From an uncultured Collinsella sp. (GTDB taxonomy: Bacteria; Actinomycetota; Coriobacteriia; Coriobacteriales; Coriobacteriaceae), in the NCBI GenBank assembly GCA_959599095.1, contig CAUGGC010000005.1:42909-106908 (forward strand): a DNA stretch of 64,000 nt. Reading direction: 5' to 3'. Under the pieces are notes generated by a model. That model did not search any database and was not told where the DNA came from. It saw nothing but the letters and a program-made list of their open reading frames with translations. Positions 15,814 through 24,681 of this stretch are shown here, in pieces. Both the position numbers and the translations under genes were made by a program. The stretch's first letter is position 1. Each line of letters begins with the position of its first letter.

Positions 15814-17305
15814 GGCCAAGCCCATCATGATCCAGGGCACCATGTCGAACGCGGGGAAGAGCCTGCTTGCGGCTGGGCTGTGCCGCGTACTTTCGCAGGA
15901 CGGCCTGCGCGTGACTCCCTTCAAGAGCCAGAACATGGCACTCAACAGCGGTGTCACGGCCGACGGGCTCGAGATGGGGCGCGCCCAGATCATGCAGGCC
16001 GAGGCGTGCGGCATCGCGCCCGACGTGCGCATGAACCCCATCCTGCTCAAGCCCGAAAGCGGCCACCGAAGCCAGCTCATCGTGGCCGGCAAGGCGCAGG
16101 GAGCCTTCGCTGCGAGGGACTACTTCGCGCGAAAGAAGGCGCTCATGCCGCAGATTTTGGAGGCGTTCGATTCGCTCGCGGAGGAAAACGACGTCATCGT
16201 CATCGAGGGCGCCGGCAGCCCCGCCGAAATCAACCTTGCCGAAAATGACATCGTCAACATGGGGCTCGCGCGCGCCGTGTCCTCCCCCGTGCTGCTTGCG
16301 GGCGACATCGACCCGGGCGGGGTATTTGCCCAGCTCTACGGCACGGTCGCGCTCCTTGCGCCCGAGGACCGCGCGTTTTTGCGGGGGCTTGTGGTGAACA
16401 AGTTCCGCGGCGATGTGGAAATCCTGCGCCCGGGTTTGGCCCCGCTCGAGAAGATGTGCGGAGTTCCCGTCGTGGGTGTCGTGCCGTATCTTACGCTCGA
16501 CCTTGACGACGAGGACTCGCTCGCGCCGCGCCTATCTGCCCGCGAGGCGCGCGGCGTCATCGACGTCGCCGTCGTGCGCCTTCCGCATTTGTCGAACTTC
16601 ACCGACTTCGACCCGCTTTCGCGCGTGCCCGGCGTGGGTGTGCGCTACGTTTCCTCGACGACTGATCTGGGCCGACCCGACCTGGTGGTGCTTCCCGGCT
16701 CGAAGACTACGCTCGACGACGCGCGCTGGCTTGCGGCTAGCGGCATCGGAGCCTGTGTACGCGCGCTTTCGGGCGCGGGCACGCCGGTGCTCGGCATATG
16801 CGGAGGCTACCAGCTTTTGGGAGACGAGCTTTCCGACCCGCACGGCAGGGAAGGCGCTGGCACCGCGCGCGGGCTCGGGCTCATCCCTGCAAGTACGGTG
16901 TTCAAGGAGGAAAAGCGCCTCGCCCAGTCGGCACTGCGCATCACGGGCGCCCAAGGCGCGTTCTCGGTGTGGAACGGCATGACGGCGCGCGGGTACGAGA
17001 TTCACGACGGCGAAACGACCGTCTCCTGCGCCTCTGCGGGCACGATTGGCGGCAAACCAGAAGGCGCGGCCTGCGGAAACGTGTTCGGAACCTATCTCCA
17101 CGGCCTGTTCGACGAACCGGGGGTGGCGCTCGCCCTCGCGCGCTCGCTCGCGCGCATGCGCGGCCTGCCCGAGAGCGTCGTGGGTGCTGCGGGCGCGGCG
17201 TCCGCGGCCGATCACCGTGCGCGCGAGTTCGACCGCCTGGCCGACGTCGTGCGCGGGGCGCTCGACATGGAGTATGTCTACCGCATTATCGAGGAGGGCG
17301 TATGA
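15806..17305 (+). CDS. cbiP: cobyric acid synthase
   Basis: This encodes 499 residues from GTG 15806, preceded by AAGGAGG. The ATPase domain begins IMIQGTMSNAGKSLLAAGLC, then FKSQNMALNSGVTADGLEMG, the family signature. The amidotransferase domain has VLPGSKTTLDDARWL and the nucleophile cysteine in VLGICGGYQLLG. The conserved closing block is GTYLHGLFDEPG, where the histidine sits. It amidates the b, d, e and g side chains of the corrin ring. It overlaps cobD by eight bases; a longer frame upstream is not family-like. Confidence 0.94.
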   Translation: MGRAKPIMIQGTMSNAGKSLLAAGLCRVLSQDGLRVTPFKSQNMALNSGVTADGLEMGRAQIMQAEACGIAPDVRMNPILLKPESGHRSQLIVAGKAQGAFAARDYFARKKALMPQILEAFDSLAEENDVIVIEGAGSPAEINLAENDIVNMGLARAVSSPVLLAGDIDPGGVFAQLYGTVALLAPEDRAFLRGLVVNKFRGDVEILRPGLAPLEKMCGVPVVGVVPYLTLDLDDEDSLAPRLSAREARGVIDVAVVRLPHLSNFTDFDPLSRVPGVGVRYVSSTTDLGRPDLVVLPGSKTTLDDARWLAASGIGACVRALSGAGTPVLGICGGYQLLGDELSDPHGREGAGTARGLGLIPASTVFKEEKRLAQSALRITGAQGAFSVWNGMTARGYEIHDGETTVSCASAGTIGGKPEGAACGNVFGTYLHGLFDEPGVALALARSLARMRGLPESVVGAAGAASAADHRAREFDRLADVVRGALDMEYVYRIIEEGV

Positions 17306-17817
17306 TCCACGTGTATCATGGCGACGGCAAAGGCAAGACCACGGCGGCGATGGGCCTCGCCCTTCGCATGCTCGCTGCAGGCCGCCGCGTCGTCGTCGTA
17401 CAGTTCCTGAAAGACGGCGAAAGCGGGGAGGTGCGCCTGCTCGCCGAGCATTTCGGCGTGCCCGTGTTCGCGGGGAAGGCGTCGGACAAGTTTACCTGGT
17501 CGATGACGTCGGAAGAACTTGCCGCGACGTGCGAGCTGCACGATGGGAACCTCGCTTCCGCGCTCGTCGAGCTCGAGGGCGCGCAAGAGGGACTGCTCGT
17601 GCTCGACGAGGCGCTCGACGCGCTTTCGAAGGGGCTTGTCGACGAGGCGCTCGTGGACCGCGCGCTCGATATGTCCGCGCTCGGCGTCGAAGTAGTGCTC
17701 ACCGGGCGCGCGCCTTCCCGCAAGATCGTGGAGAAGGCCGACTACATAACCGAGATGCGGTGCGAGAAACACCCCTACGAGCAGGGGATATGTGCAAGGG
17801 AAGGAGTGGAGTACTAG
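17302..17817 (+). CDS. cobO: cob(I)yrinic acid a,c-diamide adenosyltransferase
   Basis: This encodes 171 residues of the CobA/CobO/BtuR family. IHVYHGDGKGKTTAAMGLAL is the P-loop, VVVVQFLKDGESGEV follows, and LLVLDEALDALSKGLV is the Walker B region. VVLTGRAPSRKIVEKADYIT is the characteristic C-terminal block. It adds the 5'-deoxyadenosyl upper ligand using ATP. The start overlaps the cbiP stop (ATGA) and the gene directly abuts cbiC. Confidence 0.93.
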   Translation: MIHVYHGDGKGKTTAAMGLALRMLAAGRRVVVVQFLKDGESGEVRLLAEHFGVPVFAGKASDKFTWSMTSEELAATCELHDGNLASALVELEGAQEGLLVLDEALDALSKGLVDEALVDRALDMSALGVEVVLTGRAPSRKIVEKADYITEMRCEKHPYEQGICAREGVEY

Positions 17818-18459
17818 ATGGATTCCAAGGAGATGGCGCCTGGCGACATCGAGCGGCGCAGCTTCGAGATCATCACCGAAGAGCTCGGCGGCCGCACGTT
17901 CCCGCCGCTCGAAGAGCCCGTCGTGAAGCGCGTCATCCACACCACTGCCGACTTCTCGTACGCCGATTCCCTCGTGTTCACCCATGACGCCGCGCACTGT
18001 GCGCTCGACGCACTGCGCGCAGGGGCCACGGTGCTCACCGACACGAACATGGCGCTCGCAGGCATAAGCAAGCCCGCGCTCGAGAAGCTCGGCTGCAAGG
18101 CCGTGTGCTTCATGGCCGACCCTGATGTCGCCGCGGCTGCGCGCGCCGCGGGTACGACTCGCGCCGTTGCGAGCATGGACAAAGCTTGCGGCATCGAGGG
18201 TCCGCTCATCGTGGCCGTCGGCAACGCTCCCACAGCACTTCTGCGCCTCGCCGAGCTCATGGACGCGGGGAAGATCGCGCCCGCGCTCGTCGTTGGGGTG
18301 CCGGTCGGGTTTGTGAACGTGGTCGAGGCGAAAGAGGAGCTACTCGCACGACGCGTGCCGGCCATCGTCGCGAGGGGTCGCAAGGGCGGTTCGACCGTGG
18401 CGGCCGCCATTATGAACGCGCTGCTCTACCAGATCACGCGCACAGGCGGCCCGAAGTGA
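17818..18459 (+). CDS. cbiC: cobalt-precorrin-8 methylmutase
   Basis: This encodes 213 residues. IERRSFEIITEELG contains the conserved region near the N-terminus, VVKRVIHTTADFSYADSLVF carries the catalytic histidine, and TVLTDTNMALAGIS and VGNAPTALLRLAELM are the remaining family motifs. It moves the C11 methyl group to C12 to give cobyrinic acid. It starts immediately after the cobO stop and overlaps cbiJ at the end (GTGA). Confidence 0.94.
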   Translation: MDSKEMAPGDIERRSFEIITEELGGRTFPPLEEPVVKRVIHTTADFSYADSLVFTHDAAHCALDALRAGATVLTDTNMALAGISKPALEKLGCKAVCFMADPDVAAAARAAGTTRAVASMDKACGIEGPLIVAVGNAPTALLRLAELMDAGKIAPALVVGVPVGFVNVVEAKEELLARRVPAIVARGRKGGSTVAAAIMNALLYQITRTGGPK

Positions 18460-19229
18460 CGGCCCCCGCATCCGCGCCGGCGCTGCGCATCTTCGCCGGG
18501 ACCACCGAGGGCCGCCTTCTGTGCGAATGGGCGAGCGGGGTGGGCATCCTCGCTCGTGCCTACGCGGCAACTGAGTACGGAGGCGAGCTTTTGGGCGAGC
18601 TTCCGGGCATCGAGGTGCATGCGGGCAGGCTCGACGAGGCCGACATGGAGCGCGAGCTTTCCGGCGCGCGCATCGTCGTCGACGCCACGCACCCCTTCGC
18701 TACGCTCGCAAGCGGCAACATCCGGGCCGCTTCGCTCGCCGCGGGTGCACGATGCCTGCGCCTTGCGCGCCCGGTCGAGGCGCTGCCCAAAGGCATCGTG
18801 TCGGTCGCGTCGATCGCCTGCGCGGCGCGCTTTCTCTCCGAGAACCCGGGTCGCGCGCTTCTCACGACGGGGAGCAAGGAGCTTGCTCCCTACACGCGCG
18901 TCGCCGATTTCGCGGAGCGCTTCTTCGTGCGTGTGCTCCCGCTGCCCGGTGCTATAACGAAGTGCATCGACGCGGGGTTTTCGCCGTCGCACGTCATCGG
19001 CATGCAGGGGCCCTTCACCCGCGAGCTCAACGAGGCGATGCTTCGGCAGGTGGGCGCCCAGTGGCTTGTGACCAAGGACTCGGGAACCGTAGGCGGCACG
19101 GCCGAGAAGCTCGCCGCCGCGCGCGACGCGGGGGCGAGCTGCATCGTGGTCACCCGTCCCGCCGAGGGAGGCGGGGCCCTTTCGCTTCGGGAAGTGGAAG
19201 ACGCGCTTTTACGGGAGTTCGCGCGCTAG
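18456..19229 (+). CDS. cbiJ: cobalt-precorrin-6A reductase
   Basis: This encodes 257 residues from GTG 18456, overlapping the cbiC stop. RIFAGTTEGRLLCEW is the nucleotide-binding start, VDATHPFATLASGNIRAA the conserved central motif, LLTTGSKELAPY and GMQGPFTRELNEAML follow, and LVTKDSGTVGGTAEKLAAA is the C-terminal signature. It reduces the macrocycle with NADPH. It is the last gene of the cobalamin operon; the sequence becomes less GC-rich right after its stop. Confidence 0.93.
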   Translation: MTAPASAPALRIFAGTTEGRLLCEWASGVGILARAYAATEYGGELLGELPGIEVHAGRLDEADMERELSGARIVVDATHPFATLASGNIRAASLAAGARCLRLARPVEALPKGIVSVASIACAARFLSENPGRALLTTGSKELAPYTRVADFAERFFVRVLPLPGAITKCIDAGFSPSHVIGMQGPFTRELNEAMLRQVGAQWLVTKDSGTVGGTAEKLAAARDAGASCIVVTRPAEGGGALSLREVEDALLREFAR

Positions 19230-19263
19230 GCGCTCTAATTCACCGCAACTTGTTGGTGGTGGC
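19230..19263. other. convergent junction with half of an intergenic palindrome
   Basis: Only 34 bp separate the cobalamin operon from the minus-strand transporter genes. Bases 19238-19251 contain TTCACCGCAACTT, which matches one arm of the inverted repeat at 35440-35506. No terminator hairpin is visible. Confidence 0.55.
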
Positions 19264-20478
19264 TTACTGGTAGCGTAGGCACTCCACCGGGTCGAGCTTT
19301 GCCGCGCGGCGAGCGGGATAGAAGCCAAAGATTACGCCGATGCCGACCGATACGGCAAACGCGATCAACACTGTCGTAATGGAGAAGCTTGGCGTGATCG
19401 TCCCGGTAGCTCCAAACTCGCTCATGATGCCCGAGCTTGCGGCAAAGAACGTGAGTCCCCATGCCAGCAGATAGCCAATCAGGACACCCAGCAGGCCACC
19501 GGTGACGCACAGTGCCGAGGACTCGGCCAAAAACTGCGCGGTGATATCGCGACGACTGGCGCCCAGAGCGCGGCGGATGCCGATCTCGCGGATGCGCTCG
19601 GTCACGTTGGTGAGCATCATATTCATAATGCCGATACCGCCGACAAGCAGCGAGATGCTGGCGACAGCACCCATGATGAGCGAGAATGCGCCCATAAAGG
19701 AGTTGAGTGCATCGATGGCGCTTTTCATGGAGGTCGCCGATACACTGTCGTACTCATCATCCTCCGCGATGCCCTTCATTGCGCGCACCTTGGACTCGAT
19801 GGTCTTGCAGAGCTCATCCATGTCCGTGCCCTCGGCGGCAAGTGCCGTCACACTGGGGAATGAAGGATTCTCGTCGCCAAACAACTCGGAGATGGTTTCG
19901 CGTGGCATATACAGCGTAAGCGAGCCCATGGAGTCGCTGCCGCCATCAATCACGCCTACAATCTGCACCTCGCCGTTGGACACCTTGATGGTTTTCCCCA
20001 GCGCATCCTGTTCGTTGCCGTAAAGCTGATCGGCGCCGTTGCGGCTGATGAGCGCCACGCGCGAGCCTGACTGGGACTCGGCCTGGGAATAGGTGCGCCC
20101 CGCAACGAGCTTGCTGGCCCCCACGGCGTCGAGCATGTCGCTATCGACACCTTGTGCCATGACGGTATAGCTTTTATCGCCGGTCTTGTACTCGGTATAC
20201 GCGCTGTCGACAATGCCGATCTGCTCTATCTGCGGCACCAGTTTTTGAAGCTTCTCGATGTCCGACTCGGTGAGTTCTTGCGACGAATAGATTTGCACCA
20301 TGCGTGCCGCATTGAGACCCAGACTGTTGACCAGGCTGTTTTGGATGCCGCCGATGAGCGAAGTCATGGCGATTACCGAGGCGATGCCGATGACAATGCC
20401 CAGGATGGTGAGCAGGCTGCGCCCCTTGTTGGCTTCGAGCGAGTGAAGGGCTTCCTGGATGAGATCGCGGGCGCTCAT
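19264..20478 (-). CDS. MacB-like ABC transporter permease
   Basis: This encodes 404 residues with the MacB/FtsX layout: one N-terminal membrane helix (ANKGRSLLTILGIVIGIASV), a large extracytoplasmic domain of about 230 residues, then three helices near 275-300, 330-355 and 370-390. ERIREIGIRRALGASRRDI is the conserved FtsX cytoplasmic loop. Together with the ATPase and adaptor genes just upstream it should form a mechanotransmission-type exporter or envelope-stress system. The start overlaps the ATPase stop (ATGA). Substrate unknown. Confidence 0.9.
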   Translation of the reverse strand: MSARDLIQEALHSLEANKGRSLLTILGIVIGIASVIAMTSLIGGIQNSLVNSLGLNAARMVQIYSSQELTESDIEKLQKLVPQIEQIGIVDSAYTEYKTGDKSYTVMAQGVDSDMLDAVGASKLVAGRTYSQAESQSGSRVALISRNGADQLYGNEQDALGKTIKVSNGEVQIVGVIDGGSDSMGSLTLYMPRETISELFGDENPSFPSVTALAAEGTDMDELCKTIESKVRAMKGIAEDDEYDSVSATSMKSAIDALNSFMGAFSLIMGAVASISLLVGGIGIMNMMLTNVTERIREIGIRRALGASRRDITAQFLAESSALCVTGGLLGVLIGYLLAWGLTFFAASSGIMSEFGATGTITPSFSITTVLIAFAVSVGIGVIFGFYPARRAAKLDPVECLRYQ

Positions 20479-21248
20479 GCCACCACTCCTTTCGTCGGGT
20501 TGACGCAGGCGGAAATCATGGGCAGGCTATCTACGGCGCTGCGCAGGGTTCGCGGTGCATGTGGAATATACGCGCCGTCGTGAATGCGACCGTCGCGGAT
20601 GGTCACGGCACGGTCGGCCTCGGCGGCGATGCCGGGGTCGTGTGTGATGAGCACGATGGTCTTGCCGCGCTCCTGAAGCTTGTGGAATGTTTCCATGACG
20701 AGCGCTCCGGTTGCGGAGTCCAGGTTTCCCGTCGGCTCATCGGCCAGGATGATGGGCGGGTCATTGACAAGGGCGCGCGCGATGGCGACACGCTGCATCT
20801 GGCCGCCCGAGAGCTCGGATATGCGGTGGTCCCAGTGGTCGACCGGTAGCGTGACGGCCTGCAGCGCGTGCACGGCGCGCATTTCGCGCTGGCTTCGGGG
20901 CACATTGGTGTAGGCCAGCGGCAGCATGACGTTTTCGATAACCGACAGGCGCGGCAGCAGGTTGAAGCTCTGAAAGACAAAGCCGATGCTCAGGGCGCGG
21001 ACTTCGGTGAGCTCGTCATCATCGAGCTCGGCCACGTTAAGCCCTTGCAGGTAGTAGTCGCCTGCCGTTGGCTTATCCAGGCAGCCGAGGATGTTCATGA
21101 GCGTTGATTTGCCCGAGCCCGATGGGCCAGTGATGGCGACGAATTCGCCGGGATTTACCGCCAGGCTCACGTTGTGCAGGATGTGGGCGCACCCCGCCTC
21201 GCTCTCAAAGATGCGGTGCACGTTGCGGATGTCGATAACGGGACGCAT
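20475..21248 (-). CDS. MacB/LolD-type ABC transporter ATP-binding protein
   Basis: This encodes 257 residues. Walker A is GPSGSGKSTLMNILG, the Q-loop lies in GFVFQSFNLLPRLSV, the signature is ELSGGQMQRVAIARAL, Walker B is IILADEPTGNLDSAT, and the switch histidine is in VLITHDPGIA. These match the MacB/LolD subgroup. About 30 extra residues follow the usual C-terminus. It overlaps the adaptor stop by one base and the permease start by four, so the three genes form one operon transcribed from about 22.7 kb. Confidence 0.94.
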   Translation of the reverse strand: MRPVIDIRNVHRIFESEAGCAHILHNVSLAVNPGEFVAITGPSGSGKSTLMNILGCLDKPTAGDYYLQGLNVAELDDDELTEVRALSIGFVFQSFNLLPRLSVIENVMLPLAYTNVPRSQREMRAVHALQAVTLPVDHWDHRISELSGGQMQRVAIARALVNDPPIILADEPTGNLDSATGALVMETFHKLQERGKTIVLITHDPGIAAEADRAVTIRDGRIHDGAYIPHAPRTLRSAVDSLPMISACVNPTKGVVA

Positions 21249-22684
21249 TACATGCCCTCGTCGGCAGACATACTGCCCGAATCCGCGCCGTAGCCGCCGT
21301 CAGCCGTTGCGTCCGCTCCGGTGTCCATGACGAGGGTGTCGCCATCGCGCAGCTTGGTAACCGGCACGCCAGGGTTGATCTCGTTGCCCTGGTCGTCTCG
21401 CTTGACCTGCGTCTTGCCGACTACGGCTTCGTTGTCGTTTTGCGTCACGACGTTCACCTTCACGCGACGGGTTTGCTTGCCCTCGTCATCAGTCGCCACG
21501 TTGACGTAATAGTGTTCGCCGTCTTCGGTCATGAGCGCCATCGTCGGCACCATCACCACGTCGTCGAGCTGCTCGGTCACCACCGCTACCTCGGCCGTCA
21601 TGCCCGGCTTCAGGCGCGCGTCGGGCGCCTCGATGAGAATGTCGACGTTAAAGGTTACGTTGCCGCCGCCACCGTTGGCGGCGTCGGAGTTTGCCACCGA
21701 CGCGATAGCCGTGACGGTGCCCTGGCTCACGATATCGGGAAACGCGGGATACGTGACGTTGGCGCTCTGCCCAACGGCGATCTTGGCGATGTCCTTTTCG
21801 CCTACCTGCACGGTCACCTTCATCTTAGATAGGTCGGCGATCTGCATGCACTGCTTGCCGCCGCTCGTATCGCTTTCGCCCATGATCATGCCGCCTGTTA
21901 CCGTGGCGCCCACCTTGGCGTTGAGCTCCACGATGCTGCCCGAGCTCGGGGCCGTTACCGTGCGACTGGCGGCCTTGGCGTTCGCCTGGTCGAGGTTTGC
22001 CTGGGCCGATGCGAGGCTGCGCTGCGCGGCCGATACGGCGTTCGTGTCCGCTGATGCGGCGGAGACGCCAGCCGCTGCGGAAGCTCCATCGACGTCCGTC
22101 GTTGGGGTGGCCTGCGCGACAGCGGCGGCTTTCTGCGCGTTGGTGAGGTCTTCCTGGGCGGCTGCAACTGCACGCTGCGCCTCGGCAACGTTGCGATCGA
22201 GCTCGTCGTTTTTAATGGTCATAAGCACGTCGCCCTCGTTGACGGATTGGCCTGTCTGCACGTTGATCGAATCGACCGTACCGTCGACAGAAGGGGAGAC
22301 CACTGAGGACGAAATGGGTTTGAGCTGACCTTTCGCCTCGACCGTTGTGGTAAACGTGCCCTCGGTCACCATGTCGGTCACAGGCCCGCTAGCGCCTTGT
22401 GGCTGCGCATTGATAACCAGGGTTGCGACAATGGCAATGAGCGCGATGGCACCTACGACGCCGGCGGCAATACCGCGTCGAATCAGCTTTTTGCGTCGAC
22501 GTTCGGCACGTTTTGCCTTGAGCTTGGCATATGCATCTTCATCGGATATCTCGGCCGCATCGTTCGTGCGTCCGCTCTGCTTGTCGGTGTGTGCGTTTGT
22601 AATCAGAGGAATCGTTTCGGTGGCACCTTCGGGCGTGTGCTCGGTATCATCCGGGCCCGGGGTGATGGTGGGGACATTCGGCAT
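21248..22684 (-). CDS. MacA/HlyD-type periplasmic adaptor protein
   Basis: This encodes 478 residues from ATG 22684, preceded by AAAGGAGAC; a longer frame upstream is not needed. About 70 polar cytoplasmic residues are followed by a single membrane helix (GIAAGVVGAIALIAIVATLV). Then come a lipoyl half-motif (VDGTVDSINVQTGQSVNEGD), an Ala/Gln-rich coiled coil (about 165-235), the second lipoyl half (TAPSSGSIVELNAKVGATV) and beta-barrel domains. The end is rich in Asp, Gly and Ser. It should link the permease to the outside of the cell envelope; in a Gram-positive-type cell there is no TolC partner. Confidence 0.9.
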   Translation of the reverse strand: MPNVPTITPGPDDTEHTPEGATETIPLITNAHTDKQSGRTNDAAEISDEDAYAKLKAKRAERRRKKLIRRGIAAGVVGAIALIAIVATLVINAQPQGASGPVTDMVTEGTFTTTVEAKGQLKPISSSVVSPSVDGTVDSINVQTGQSVNEGDVLMTIKNDELDRNVAEAQRAVAAAQEDLTNAQKAAAVAQATPTTDVDGASAAAGVSAASADTNAVSAAQRSLASAQANLDQANAKAASRTVTAPSSGSIVELNAKVGATVTGGMIMGESDTSGGKQCMQIADLSKMKVTVQVGEKDIAKIAVGQSANVTYPAFPDIVSQGTVTAIASVANSDAANGGGGNVTFNVDILIEAPDARLKPGMTAEVAVVTEQLDDVVMVPTMALMTEDGEHYYVNVATDDEGKQTRRVKVNVVTQNDNEAVVGKTQVKRDDQGNEINPGVPVTKLRDGDTLVMDTGADATADGGYGADSGSMSADEGM

Positions 22685-22816
22685 AGCGTCTCCTTTATAG
22701 AAAGAACCTTGATAAGTATATGCGCCCACCGGCTGGGGCGGGCGCATAGGACGGTTTCTTTCGGAACTGTTAGATTGGTCGTAGCGGTTCCACGTTGTAT
22801 GAATGTGCGCGTTGCA

Positions 22817-24532
22817 CTACGAGTGCACGACCACGCACAGGCCGACTTTGATGCAGTCGTGAAGTGCCTTGGCGTCTGCCAGGCGCAGATTGATGCAACC
22901 GTGGCTGCCGCACCACTTGTAGGAGTTGGGGTCGTCAAAGCTCTTGTCGTTTTGCCACGTTGCATCGTGGAAGCCGACCATGTTTCCCTCAAACGGCATC
23001 CAATAGCTTACCGGGCTCTCGTATTTGGGCTTGCCGGTCTCGGGGTCCTTGGCACCGATGAGTTTGCTGGCGCCGTCGTTGCTGTTGATCTGCCAGACGC
23101 CCTCGGGCGTGGCGTCCTCGCCCGGCTTTCCCGAGATAAAGTTGGCCTCCCACACGATATTGCCGCTCTCGTCGTAGTAGCGCGCGTGCTGCTCGGACAG
23201 ATCGACATCGACGTATGCCTTCCAGTCGGGCTCTCCCTTTGCGGTAAAGGTGTCGGCTTTCTGGGAGTATTTGATCTCGATTTCGCCGGTCTGCTTGTTG
23301 TTAATGGCATCCTCGACCTGCTTTGCGAGCGAGCTGCTGTCGATGGACCAACCAAAGTCGCCGCCTTCGACGGCGCACTGCTTGCCATCGGCGCGCGTCC
23401 ACCAGCGAGTGGAGCCCACGGTATTGAAGCCGTTGGCGAGCTCGGCTGCCCAGCTGCTGATCTGCGACGTATCGAGCGTGGGGTTGGCGGGATCGGCAAA
23501 GCTGATCCACTGCAATACGGAGCTGCCATCAACCTTGCCGGCATCCTCGCCGTTGAGCTTGAGGGTCACGTTGACGCCCAGGAAATTGTTGGCGGCATCG
23601 CATGCAGCCTGAATCTGATCATCGGTCAGCGTTCCATTGAGCGGCTCATAGGCATCGTTGCCGAGCTTGGAAAGATCTACGGTCTCGGCCAGCGAGGCAA
23701 GCTCGAGCTCAGCATATTTAATGACATGCTCGCGGTTGAGTTTTTCGTTGGAGCGCGCCTTCTCGACGGTAAACTTGCCGGCCTGCTCGTCATAGGAGCT
23801 ATTGGCCTCGAACGCGCCCGAACGGCCCTCGTTAAACTCGTCGATGGCGGCGCCCAGATCCTTCTCAAACTGCTTTTGGTCAAAGGTATCGGAGAGCATG
23901 GACAGGTCGACGTCTTGATCAAGATCGACTTCGTTGGAGCTAGCGTTTGTTTTGGTCTTGCCGCTTAAGGATTCCGCAAGGCGGACCGGCCATACAAAGG
24001 CTTCGTTGTGGCTGATAATATCTTTTGCGGCAGCTTCGCCGTCTACGATGGGCTCATCGGACTCGGGCTGATAGGTCCAGCTAAAGTCATCGCCCGTCAC
24101 GGTGAGCTTATAGTGCTTCCATGCCGAGTTGACCTTGGCGGCGGCAGACGAAGCGTTGGAGAACGAGACGTCGACGCCGGCGATGGTGGTGTTGGGGTAG
24201 GCTACCTGCGAAAACGCTACGACGCCTACGATATAGACAATGACGATAAGACCTAGGACGACAAAGAGCGTCGTCTTTTTTCCCGACTTATTGTTCTCGG
24301 CGGGTTTGCGTGCGGGGCCGCGATCGCCTCGAGCGTGCGTGGGGGGCTGCTTGGGCGCATTGCCGTTTGCCTTGCGCTGCTGACGTTGCTGGTTCGGGCG
24401 TTGTGAAGTGTTTGTCGCGCCACGCTGCTGACCGTGGCTCGGCGCGATAGGACGCGGCGACTGAACGCCGCCGGTGTGCCTGCTCGGCTGCTGCGGATCG
24501 GGAATCAGTTGAGTTCGATCGTTTTGCGACAT
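22817..24532 (-). CDS. membrane-anchored L,D-transpeptidase (YkuD) with PG-binding modules
   Basis: This encodes 571 residues. The first 85 are polar and basic (Gln, Pro, Arg, Asn), then one membrane helix (TTLFVVLGLIVIVYIVGVV) places the rest outside. A region of about 330 residues resembles two putative peptidoglycan-binding modules of the kind fused to YkuD enzymes. The catalytic domain closes the protein with VGFHDATW and SHGCINLRL, which contain the conserved histidine and the nucleophile cysteine. It forms 3-3 crosslinks in the cell wall. Two starts are possible, ATG 24541 and ATG 24532; GAAGG lies 2 and 11 bases upstream, so the second is slightly preferred. Confidence 0.9.
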   Translation of the reverse strand: MSQNDRTQLIPDPQQPSRHTGGVQSPRPIAPSHGQQRGATNTSQRPNQQRQQRKANGNAPKQPPTHARGDRGPARKPAENNKSGKKTTLFVVLGLIVIVYIVGVVAFSQVAYPNTTIAGVDVSFSNASSAAAKVNSAWKHYKLTVTGDDFSWTYQPESDEPIVDGEAAAKDIISHNEAFVWPVRLAESLSGKTKTNASSNEVDLDQDVDLSMLSDTFDQKQFEKDLGAAIDEFNEGRSGAFEANSSYDEQAGKFTVEKARSNEKLNREHVIKYAELELASLAETVDLSKLGNDAYEPLNGTLTDDQIQAACDAANNFLGVNVTLKLNGEDAGKVDGSSVLQWISFADPANPTLDTSQISSWAAELANGFNTVGSTRWWTRADGKQCAVEGGDFGWSIDSSSLAKQVEDAINNKQTGEIEIKYSQKADTFTAKGEPDWKAYVDVDLSEQHARYYDESGNIVWEANFISGKPGEDATPEGVWQINSNDGASKLIGAKDPETGKPKYESPVSYWMPFEGNMVGFHDATWQNDKSFDDPNSYKWCGSHGCINLRLADAKALHDCIKVGLCVVVHS

Positions 24533-24635
24533 CGTATGCATATCCTTCGAATTTCGCCTTGTGGCTCATCGTGTTTTTACTGGGCTTGCATTATAGCGAT
24601 TACCTAGTTGATTGTGGTATGGAAACGGTGGCATT

Positions 24636-24666
24636 CAAAAGAGGTGGGACATTTGTCCCACCTTTA
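24636..24666 (-). terminator. intrinsic terminator after the serine dehydratase gene
   Basis: The stem AGGTGGGAC/GTCCCACCT (24642-24650 with 24655-24663) has a 4-nt loop. On the minus strand it is followed by TCTTTTG. It lies 16 bases beyond the L-serine dehydratase stop. Confidence 0.8.
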
Positions 24667-24681
24667 AGTCGTCCTTTGTCG

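Noticed and set aside
22397..23968. 523-codon open frame on the plus strand
   Set aside because: It is antisense to the MacA-like and L,D-transpeptidase genes, both of which show clear motifs on the minus strand.
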